DNA of 44,201 nucleotides from a virus: the IMG/VR virus record IMGVR_UViG_3300016486_001359, positions 3,575 through 47,775 of that record; one strand, written 5' to 3'. This document shows positions 1-6,059 of this stretch, piece after piece (the first letter of the stretch is position 1; every line of letters begins with the position of its first letter). The position numbers were made by a program, and so were the translations under genes. The notes under the pieces were generated by a model that did not search any database, was not told the DNA's origin, and saw nothing but the letters and a program-made list of their open reading frames with translations.

Positions 1-15
1 AAAGATCTCAAAGCC

Positions 16-597
16 ATGAGCTTGTACATGACGACATACTCAGGTAAACAAATAAGTTTGCTAAACCCTTCTATTGAGGATATCGATCTGAGTGACATTG
101 TTCACTCCCTATGTGCTCAAAAACGCTTTCTTGGCCACCCAGAAAGATGTATCACTGTGGCACACCACAGTGTGTTAGTTGCGAAACGAATAGATCCAAA
201 CAAACCCCGTCTCAGAATGGCTGCTTTGATGCACGACTCGCACGAAGCTTACACTGGTGATATCACGTCACCAATGAAAGAAGCCATTTGTGCGTTTTGC
301 GACTGTGACCCCATTAAGAAAATCCAAGATAAGCTTGACTCTTTGATTTTTAAAAAATTCTTCGTTGGTATTCTAAACGACGAAGAAAAGAGTCAGATCA
401 AGAAGGCGGATGATTACATTCTTGCAAAAGAAGCCCACTTGGGTTATCGTCCTAAAGATGTGCCCGATTGGGCACATGCTATCCTAAACTTTAAAGATAT
501 TGAGACTACCATAAACTTTAACCTGACCCCCACACACGTTAGAGAAATGTTTATTTCCGAGTTTCAAAGATTAACGAAAGCAATGATTTTACAATGA
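16..597 (+). CDS. HD-domain phosphohydrolase (5'-nucleotidase-like)
   Basis: 193 aa. It carries an HD-superfamily metal site: His50/His51 in TVAHHS, then His73-Asp74 in LMHDSHEAYTGD with Glu77 close by. This arrangement resembles YfbR-like deoxynucleoside 5'-monophosphatases and phage HD hydrolases, which dephosphorylate nucleotides. The likely role is tuning the dNTP pool during phage DNA synthesis. It is the first gene of the plus-strand accessory cluster, and its stop overlaps the next start (ATGA at 594), so the two are probably translationally coupled. If the contig is circular, the promoter at 44150-44177 would drive it. The family is clear; the exact substrate is not. Confidence 0.8.
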   Translation: MSLYMTTYSGKQISLLNPSIEDIDLSDIVHSLCAQKRFLGHPERCITVAHHSVLVAKRIDPNKPRLRMAALMHDSHEAYTGDITSPMKEAICAFCDCDPIKKIQDKLDSLIFKKFFVGILNDEEKSQIKKADDYILAKEAHLGYRPKDVPDWAHAILNFKDIETTINFNLTPTHVREMFISEFQRLTKAMILQ

Positions 598-896
598 CAG
601 TACGAGTCGCCAATATCAACATCACTATACCTTTGATCGCAGTTCCGTCGATTATCGATCAGCTTTTCAAAGACGTTGAAACCAAAGGTTATGCTTGCGA
701 TCTAAGACAAGCATACGACAATGTTATGAAAGGTAAGTATGAGGTGATTAAGTTGGTGCATGGTGTTCAGGTTGGTTACCACTACGAACCAACGGACCTT
801 GCAACAGCGGTTAAAGACTTTAACGAGATTGATAATTTCAACACAGACTCTTTTATTATTTACCAAGTGGTTAAAACAAATGAAGCCGATCTTTGA
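594..896 (+). CDS. hypothetical protein, coupled to HD hydrolase
   Basis: 100 aa, not recognised. It begins in an ATGA overlap with the HD hydrolase and overlaps the next gene by 17 bp, so it sits in a tightly packed, probably co-translated cluster. There is no signal peptide, membrane segment or cysteine cluster. The N-terminus has alternating hydrophobic residues (VRVANINITIPLIAVPSI), suggesting a small alpha/beta fold. Position and coupling, not homology, support it as a real gene. Confidence 0.6.
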   Translation: MTVRVANINITIPLIAVPSIIDQLFKDVETKGYACDLRQAYDNVMKGKYEVIKLVHGVQVGYHYEPTDLATAVKDFNEIDNFNTDSFIIYQVVKTNEADL

Positions 897-1263
897 AAAT
901 TTCATAGGTGAGTTCGTTGTATTGGTTCAATCTCCGTTAAAATCAGCTCACACAATTCAGCACAGTTCTGAGGTTCTTGATTTATTGTTGCATCCAGATG
1001 GTTGTAACATTCAGGTAACAAGAGAAGAGTTACTTGTTACATTGAACAACAACGACAACTGGGAAAAAGATAAAGATGAGAATCCTTTTTCTTGGTCCTT
1101 TAAACACGGGTTCGCTTCAGTGTGGGTATTCAGGACCACACAAGTACCCACACTAGTTGTAAGCAAATGCTCATGGTGTGGCTTTGAGCATTTTGGCGGA
1201 CCCGAAAATTGTAAAACGGGTCGTAAATACTTAGTGGGTCAACTCAATTTGGGGTTGACTTAA
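880..1263 (+). CDS. small protein with C-terminal zinc-knuckle-like cysteines
   Basis: 127 aa from the ATG at 880. The open frame extends upstream to 760, but that part lies over the preceding gene, and starting at 880 leaves only a 17-bp overlap. The C-terminal part has CSWCGFEHFGGPENC, three cysteines and a histidine that could bind one zinc ion. I do not recognise the family. It shares the cysteine-pair style of many small genes here (1831, 28492, 41472, 42300). Confidence 0.55.
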   Translation: MKPIFENFIGEFVVLVQSPLKSAHTIQHSSEVLDLLLHPDGCNIQVTREELLVTLNNNDNWEKDKDENPFSWSFKHGFASVWVFRTTQVPTLVVSKCSWCGFEHFGGPENCKTGRKYLVGQLNLGLT

Positions 1264-1289
1264 CTTTAACAACAAACTGAAAGAACGAC

Positions 1290-1817
1290 ATGCGTGATAT
1301 TGATTGGGACGAATACAGAGATATTTGCCATAATGCTGCTGTTAAGAGTGGTTGGTGGTCTGATCTTGAAACGGGCGAAAAGTTGGTCAAAGATTGGAAA
1401 ACTTCAATTCTTTTAATTCACAGCGAGGTAAGCGAGGGTTTTGAAGGTTATCGAAAAGGTAACAAGATGGATGATCATCTACCTCACGTAACTATGCTTG
1501 AAGCTGAGTTGGCAGACGTTTGTATTAGGATTTGCGATACTGCGGGGGGGTTTAATATAGAAATGTTACCCAGATTTAATTTTGTTTTCTATATGGGTTT
1601 CTCTATTATCAAGACTCTCTCTCAACTTCATTATTTGTTAAGCTCTGACTACGAGGATGTGTTGTTGTTCAACGAAGTGTTGAGTCGAGTAGAAGATCTC
1701 TGTGACTCACAGGGTTTTACTCTGAAAAAAACCATTGATGAAAAATTGGCGTACAACGCCATTCGTCAAGATCACAAAATCGAAAACAGAAAAACTGACG
1801 GTGGTAAAAAGTTTTAA
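1290..1817 (+). CDS. MazG-like NTP pyrophosphohydrolase
   Basis: 175 aa. The all-alpha NTP pyrophosphohydrolase signature is visible: ExxE in LLIHSEVSEGFEGYRKG (Glu46, Glu49) and a second acidic helix EAELADVCIRICD (Glu71/Glu73, Asp76), which together bind Mg2+. Such enzymes hydrolyse (d)NTPs to monophosphates and pyrophosphate. In phages they adjust nucleotide pools or lower host alarmone levels. This fits with the HD hydrolase upstream. A 26-bp gap and a new ATG at 1290 separate it from the previous gene. Confidence 0.8.
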   Translation: MRDIDWDEYRDICHNAAVKSGWWSDLETGEKLVKDWKTSILLIHSEVSEGFEGYRKGNKMDDHLPHVTMLEAELADVCIRICDTAGGFNIEMLPRFNFVFYMGFSIIKTLSQLHYLLSSDYEDVLLFNEVLSRVEDLCDSQGFTLKKTIDEKLAYNAIRQDHKIENRKTDGGKKF

Positions 1818-1830
1818 GTGGAAAGAAAAG

Positions 1831-2223
1831 ATGATGGAATCGCAATACAGGGTTTGCTCTCACTGCAAGATTAAAAAACCTATTATTAAGTTTGGAAAAG
1901 TCAATAAAACAAGACGCCGTAAATGTTGCACCAAATGCCATTACTTGAGAATGGAAGCGAACAGGTTGGGCGTTCAGGTACAAGACTTCATAGACTTAAA
2001 CACCGGTCCCTGTTTGTTTTGCGGTTTACCTGATGGTAAAATTTACTTTTCGTACAAAACAGGCTTACCTGCGGGTAGGTTGTGCCCCAAGCACTTGAAG
2101 GGAATGGAAGGGGCGAAAGAATTCAACAGATTGCTTTTGATGAACGAGGTAATGGAAAATTTCCCGTTTTGGGTCGATTTTCTAAAAACGGGAAATTTTC
2201 AGCTGTTTGCACTTGGCACTTAG
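1831..2223 (+). CDS. double zinc-ribbon protein (possible degenerate endonuclease VII fold)
   Basis: 130 aa from the ATG at 1831, preceded by the purine-rich GGAAAGAAAAG. Four cysteine pairs or knuckles are visible: CSHC (N-terminus), CCTKC (around 30-34), CLFCG (around 62-66) and LCPKHLKG (around 84-91). The second half resembles the zinc part of phage recombination endonuclease VII (CxxCG, then G-x-LC-x-x-H), but I do not see the usual DHDH catalytic motif. It could be a structural zinc protein or an inactive relative. Its 3' end carries a perfect 16-bp inverted repeat. Confidence 0.5.
   Translation: MMESQYRVCSHCKIKKPIIKFGKVNKTRRRKCCTKCHYLRMEANRLGVQVQDFIDLNTGPCLFCGLPDGKIYFSYKTGLPAGRLCPKHLKGMEGAKEFNRLLLMNEVMENFPFWVDFLKTGNFQLFALGT
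2155..2200 (+). repeat. perfect 16-bp inverted repeat, 14-nt loop, inside a coding region
   Basis: GAAAATTTCCCGTTTT at 2155-2170 is exactly complementary to 2185-2200, with a 14-nt loop. It lies in the last 25 codons of the zinc-ribbon gene rather than after the stop at 2223. No T-run follows directly. It could be a terminator or processing hairpin placed inside the coding sequence, or a cruciform/operator site. Confidence 0.75.
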
Positions 2224-2307
2224 CGTTTTGCAGCATAGGGTTGCAGAACGCTGGGTTTCTCGCAAAGCCCGTAAATGTACCAAAACGCCTAACATGACGG
2301 GTAAATA

Positions 2308-2655
2308 GTGACAACCGAAGATCTCAAAACAAAAGCAGCGAATTGGATTGCCGAGCAGTCACCGAAAGCCGTCGACTGGATGACGGGTCAATCGTTCAAT
2401 AATGTTTTGTTGTTGTGCATTTTGGTCGCTGGCGGCTGGGCGATTCACTTTGCAATTACAGACGCAATTCCAAAACATATCCGCGAAATACAAGATGGTT
2501 ACAAGACCTTGCAAGAACAACATATACAAGAGCGAGAGACAATTCGAAATCAGTTCGATCTGTGGCTGGAACGGATCATTGATAAGAAAATAGGAAATTC
2601 TAATACCTATAAATCGGGTTACTACATACTGAAACAAACTTCTTACAAGCTTTGA
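2308..2655 (+). CDS. single-pass membrane protein with C-terminal coiled coil
   Basis: 115 aa with a GTG start at 2308. One hydrophobic segment at about residues 30-50 (NNVLLLCILVAGGWAIHFAI) is followed by a charged helical stretch (HIREIQDGYKTLQEQHIQER) likely to form a coiled coil. Topology and size would fit a holin-type or spanin-like accessory protein. It is first in a run of membrane or secreted products (2308-5086). No family is recognised; lysis involvement is inferred from context only. Confidence 0.5.
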   Translation: MTTEDLKTKAANWIAEQSPKAVDWMTGQSFNNVLLLCILVAGGWAIHFAITDAIPKHIREIQDGYKTLQEQHIQERETIRNQFDLWLERIIDKKIGNSNTYKSGYYILKQTSYKL

Positions 2656-2665
2656 AAAAAACAAC

Positions 2666-3106
2666 ATGAACCAATCAAAAAGTCTAGTCAAACTGTTCGT
2701 AGGTATGATCTTTTTTGGGATCAGTCTCTTCGTATTCAATGGCTCTGGGTTATTTGTCGTAGACAACGGGATGCTTGGTGCTACCAATTTGGAAATAGCC
2801 AAACGTGTTTTTGAGGTTCTTTTGTCGGTTATGACAGCTTTGTTGGGCACGGGTTTGTTCTCTAAACTACCGTGGATGAAAACTTTGATTGATGTGCTTA
2901 CACCATTTTTATCAAAAGACAGATCGCCTGAAGCAACAAAAGAAAAAGACTTGATGCGTATGTTGCAATACGCTATCTTTAGTAAAAATGTCAATTTGAC
3001 TATTATGCTTTGTGAGGAAGCCGCCGGGGAACGTTATATTAGCGGACCCGAACAAGAGCCAGAAGCCGCCACAACACCAAAACCAAAAGGTTTTCCCCTC
3101 AAATGA
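2666..3106 (+). CDS. two-pass membrane protein, holin candidate
   Basis: 146 aa with hydrophobic segments at about 7-32 (KLFVGMIFFGISLFVFNGSG) and 44-64 (VFEVLLSVMTALLGTGLF), then a charged C-terminus ending in a Pro/Lys-rich tail. Two transmembrane helices with a charged tail are common in class II holins, but no signature proves it. Its stop overlaps the next start (ATGA at 3103), so the two are co-translated. Confidence 0.5.
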   Translation: MNQSKSLVKLFVGMIFFGISLFVFNGSGLFVVDNGMLGATNLEIAKRVFEVLLSVMTALLGTGLFSKLPWMKTLIDVLTPFLSKDRSPEATKEKDLMRMLQYAIFSKNVNLTIMLCEEAAGERYISGPEQEPEAATTPKPKGFPLK

Positions 3107-3642
3107 GATCACCGTACCGAGAAACCACCCGAGAAATAGCTGAAGATACAAGACCTAAGCATTACAATAGACTTTGGTTTCAATTTGTTGTTTTGCTTGT
3201 GGTGTTGGCTTTCGGCTGGTTTTTGGGGCGGTCTGGAAAAGAAAAAGAGATAGACTACATTGATGATAACGATATCGTTATTGTTGACCCTATTGACCCT
3301 ATTGACCCTATTGATGACAAGAAAGAAAAGATCGATCTAAAAGATTCCTATCTTGTCCGAGTTTACGAAACCGAAGCCAGTGAAACACCAGTTTGGTTTA
3401 TCGAATTGCTTGACGCGGATTCTCTTTGGTTTGATTTCATCAAAGCAAACGGAATGCGTTTGTTTACATTTGATCCAGATTCAGACAATCAAGCCGAAAG
3501 CTTTGTTAACGCAGCCAAACAAAAAAACATTGACCCGCCTTTCTTGATTCACGCAAAAGGTGGTAAAGTTTTAAGTGTTACTGCGTTTGAAGAATCGCTA
3601 ACTGTTGAAAAAATCAAGAAACTTGTAGAAAGCCTCAAATAA
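3103..3642 (+). CDS. membrane-anchored protein with PID repeat and thioredoxin-like C-terminal region
   Basis: 179 aa. A transmembrane helix at about 26-44 (FQFVVLLVVLAFGWFLG) is followed by an acidic linker with a tandem PIDPIDPID repeat. The globular domain looks like a thioredoxin-type alpha/beta fold: ETPVWFIELLDADSLWF, a middle helix, then FLIHAKGGKVLSVTAF with the usual strand-turn-strand near a cis-Pro-like PP. No CxxC is present, so redox activity is not expected. Most likely an envelope-facing protein of unknown job beside the peptidase. Confidence 0.5.
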   Translation: MRSPYRETTREIAEDTRPKHYNRLWFQFVVLLVVLAFGWFLGRSGKEKEIDYIDDNDIVIVDPIDPIDPIDDKKEKIDLKDSYLVRVYETEASETPVWFIELLDADSLWFDFIKANGMRLFTFDPDSDNQAESFVNAAKQKNIDPPFLIHAKGGKVLSVTAFEESLTVEKIKKLVESLK

Positions 3643-3644
3643 TT

Positions 3645-4523
3645 ATGCCAGTAGACGAATTCAAATTCCGACATGGTGATAGTTTTGTTTACACTGGTAT
3701 GAAAACACCAGAAACAAGACCTTTGTCTTTTACGCCTTTCCCTGAACAAAAAATTCGGGGTTTTGACGAAATCATTGATATTCTTGATAATCCCAACAGG
3801 GTGCCAGCTAGAATGCGGTTTGGTCAAGATCGTTTGATTAACCAAGGCAATCGTAGTTCTTGCAACGCTTACATGGCTGCCGCTATGTGGATGCGGCAAA
3901 ATTACATGGAAACAGGAACTTGGGTTGATGTTTCACCTGAGTTTATCTACATGCACATTAACGGGGGTAGAGATCAGGGTTCGATGTTGGACGATGGTAT
4001 GATGTTCATAACCGATACAGGTATTGCCAGATTGGTTGTTGACGGCAAAAGGTTGATTCCTTACGGGGCTTATCGGAAGGATAAAATTCCGATGGAGCAG
4101 TTGCGGTTTGCTTCACAGGACGCTGCCGGGCAGCGAGCCGGGGAGTGCTACCTGATGCCTAATTCCAGTCCCGAAAAATGCTGGGCGGCTCTCTTGTCCT
4201 GTTTGGCTGGCCGAGGTCAGGTTGGCCTTGCTGTTCATGTTGGCAACAACTACATGAACTCTGGTAAAATTGCAGGATTCGATAGAGGTAATGGGAATCA
4301 TGCAATTGCGGGTGACGACATTATCCCATTGACAACTAACCCGCGAGGTATTGAAGATCTGGGTATCGATTCACCTCAATCGTGGAATCCCAGTTTTGCC
4401 GATAATGGTCGAACCATTATCACAATTAAGCACATTGCTCAAACATGTAGAGTTCACGGATTGTATGGGTTGCGGTCAGTACTGACTAACCCTTTGGATG
4501 TTTCTCAAACAAGGATTAAGTAG
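3645..4523 (+). CDS. papain-like (C1-type) cysteine peptidase
   Basis: 292 aa with the papain-family order of active-site motifs. These are LINQGNRSSCNAYMAAAMW with oxyanion Gln67 and nucleophile Cys73, then GNGNHAIAGDD with His219, then SPQSWNPSFADNG at 243-255, which aligns with the NSWG-x-x-WG-x-NG motif. The catalytic Asn position appears to be Gln245, an unusual substitution. There is no signal peptide. It could cleave peptide cross-links as an unorthodox endolysin, process virion proteins, or act on host proteins. It lies between membrane-protein genes and a secreted protein, and I see no conventional lysozyme or amidase in the window. The family call is firm; the role is inference. Confidence 0.75.
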   Translation: MPVDEFKFRHGDSFVYTGMKTPETRPLSFTPFPEQKIRGFDEIIDILDNPNRVPARMRFGQDRLINQGNRSSCNAYMAAAMWMRQNYMETGTWVDVSPEFIYMHINGGRDQGSMLDDGMMFITDTGIARLVVDGKRLIPYGAYRKDKIPMEQLRFASQDAAGQRAGECYLMPNSSPEKCWAALLSCLAGRGQVGLAVHVGNNYMNSGKIAGFDRGNGNHAIAGDDIIPLTTNPRGIEDLGIDSPQSWNPSFADNGRTIITIKHIAQTCRVHGLYGLRSVLTNPLDVSQTRIK

Positions 4524-4525
4524 CT

Positions 4526-5086
4526 ATGCGAAGTTTTATGACGATGGTAGTTTTGACATTTATGGCAGTTAGTGCGAACGCACAAGGGGTTCTCACTTTG
4601 GGAGAATTGGACGAACTCGCAAACAACAACAAAAAAGCAATTTCTATCAACGGTGAAAATATTTCTTCACTGGCTGATCGAATTGCTGATTTGGAAGCGA
4701 GACCTGTTTGTGATTGCGGACAAGGTAGTGTTGGTGTTGGTGTTGGTGTTGGTGTGAAAACAGATTATCGTATGCCTGTAAAGATCAAGGTTCCTACAAT
4801 TACGGATTCGCGAGCACCTGAGTTTTTCTCACCACCTTCAACAACCAGTTCACGTATTATTTCAGTGGGGCAACCAGTTGTAACCTCAGTAGGGCAACCT
4901 AGTTATGGATTAAATTGGGTGTCTTCCAGCGTTAGTGGGACTTGCACAAATCCAAATTGCACAAGCCCAAATTGCCCGAGTAGAGTAAATAATTCTGTGT
5001 ATTCTCAACCTACCAGCTATACTACTGTTCGGCGATCAGGTAATGGCAGGGTTAGGTGTTCTAACGGCAGATGTTGGAGAGAGTAA
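4526..5086 (+). CDS. secreted Cys-rich protein with VG repeat
   Basis: 186 aa. A clear Sec signal peptide lies at the N-terminus (MRSFMTMVVLTFMAVSANA, cleavage about residue 19/20). A helical segment follows (LGELDELANNNKKAISINGENISSLADRIADLE), then CDCGQG and a five-fold Val-Gly repeat encoded by GGTGTT units. A Ser/Thr/Pro-rich middle leads to two short cysteine motifs near the C-terminus, CTNPNCTSPNC and RCSNGRCW. It is probably exported to the periplasm or cell surface. No enzyme motif is visible. It may work with the neighbouring peptidase. Confidence 0.6.
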   Translation: MRSFMTMVVLTFMAVSANAQGVLTLGELDELANNNKKAISINGENISSLADRIADLEARPVCDCGQGSVGVGVGVGVKTDYRMPVKIKVPTITDSRAPEFFSPPSTTSSRIISVGQPVVTSVGQPSYGLNWVSSSVSGTCTNPNCTSPNCPSRVNNSVYSQPTSYTTVRRSGNGRVRCSNGRCWRE

Positions 5087-5090
5087 GTCA

Positions 5091-5585
5091 ATGAGTTCGC
5101 AAGAAATGACTCAAGAGGATAAAGTAGAGGCAATAGCTTGGCGATATGCTGAGGAGCTTCTACGAAATCCTTGCGACACATTCAAAGCAGCTATGATTGT
5201 TACGTTTAGTGACACCATAGCTGCATTGCGTTTATCTCAAGAGTTGCAATATTCAAGCAAAATTGCAAGGATGCAACAACACTTGATTAAAGAGTTAGGG
5301 GAGGAGGCGTTCCTTCCGACTAAAGAAACAATGGTTTCGGAAGTCTACGCCAGAGCTAGGAGATCCACAGAAGACGATGCCTACGTCAAAATGATGGCAT
5401 TGGTTTTCGATGTTCGCGGCATGAGTTCAAAATCTGGGTCTGTAGTTGTGAATGATAACAGCACAACAAATAACCGTATCATGCAAATACCTGTTCTGAT
5501 GAACAGAGAGGGTTCCCCGGCAAACGAACAGGAATGGGAAGAACAACTCATTGTACAACAAGAAAAGTTAACCAATGACTTCTAG
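5091..5585 (+). CDS. terS: terminase small subunit
   Basis: 164 aa from the ATG at 5091, preceded by GGAGAGAG; the frame is open from 5043, but that part overlaps the previous gene. The protein is mainly helical. YAEELLRNPCDTFKAAMIVTF and a later RARRSTEDDAYVKMMALVFDVRGM resemble the DNA-binding and oligomerisation regions of small terminases. The C-terminus is acidic and polar. Its place directly before and overlapping the large subunit (11 bp) is the strongest evidence. The family is inferred from position and general features. Confidence 0.65.
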   Translation: MSSQEMTQEDKVEAIAWRYAEELLRNPCDTFKAAMIVTFSDTIAALRLSQELQYSSKIARMQQHLIKELGEEAFLPTKETMVSEVYARARRSTEDDAYVKMMALVFDVRGMSSKSGSVVVNDNSTTNNRIMQIPVLMNREGSPANEQEWEEQLIVQQEKLTNDF

Positions 5586-6054
5586 AACTTGGAGTTTGCC
5601 AGATCAAACGCCTCTTCCAATTCGGGAATCAAAATCATTTGATGAGGTTATCCAAGGTATTCCGTTGGGTGACGGAACTGGATACTACACAAAGTACGAA
5701 AAAGAAGCGGAGATCAAGTCTACCTACGTAGTGTGGGAACCTATCCCCGGATCGTCTCAAGAGTTTGCTATCGCAACAAGAGCGCACCACACGCTAATGC
5801 ACGGTGCTCGCGGTCCCGGTAAGACTTTGACCCAGTTAATGCGTTTTCGTTCTAAAGTGGGGCTTGGTTACGGTGCTTATTGGAGAGGCGTTATTTTTGA
5901 CAGAGAATTCAAAAACCTTGGCGACCTAGTTGCGCAAAGCAACAGATTTTTTCCGAAGTTCGAAGATGGTTGTAGATGGCTGAAATCGGCCACCGAGTAC
6001 AAATGGGTTTGGCCAACAGGTGAAGAACTTCTTTTTCGCCATGTTAAAAAATAG
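5575..6054 (+). CDS. terL: terminase large subunit, N-terminal ATPase fragment (frame stops at TAG)
   Basis: 159 aa. Walker A is HGARGPGKTLTQLM at residues 76-89, typical of TerL packaging ATPases. The frame ends at TAG 6052-6054. TerL homology continues at once in the -1 frame (EDYQTFHGHEYPFIGWNELT), so this is the front part of one gene. The break lies at GTT AAA AAA TAG. One extra A in the run, or a -1 slip there, joins the two parts into a product of about 558 aa after intein removal, a normal TerL length. See the separate entries for the break and the intein. Confidence 0.85.
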   Translation: MTSRTWSLPDQTPLPIRESKSFDEVIQGIPLGDGTGYYTKYEKEAEIKSTYVVWEPIPGSSQEFAIATRAHHTLMHGARGPGKTLTQLMRFRSKVGLGYGAYWRGVIFDREFKNLGDLVAQSNRFFPKFEDGCRWLKSATEYKWVWPTGEELLFRHVKK

Positions 6055-6059
6055 AAGAC
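6040..6059 (+). other. -1 frame change in terL at an A6 run
   Basis: Zero-frame codons are CAT GTT AAA AAA TAG. Reading from 6051 in the -1 frame gives ATA GAA GAC TAT and continues TerL without a stop. The heptamer T AAA AAA is not a good X XXY YYZ slippery site, and I see only a weak GGG/CCC hairpin downstream. The options are a missing A in the assembly (A6 for A7), a genuine lesion, or an unconventional programmed frameshift. Simple amber read-through is excluded because the zero frame after TAG is not TerL. Confidence 0.8.

Noticed and set aside
2359-2994. 211-aa open frame on the minus strand
   Set aside because: It is antisense to two well-supported membrane-protein genes, spans their boundary, and has no recognisable domain.
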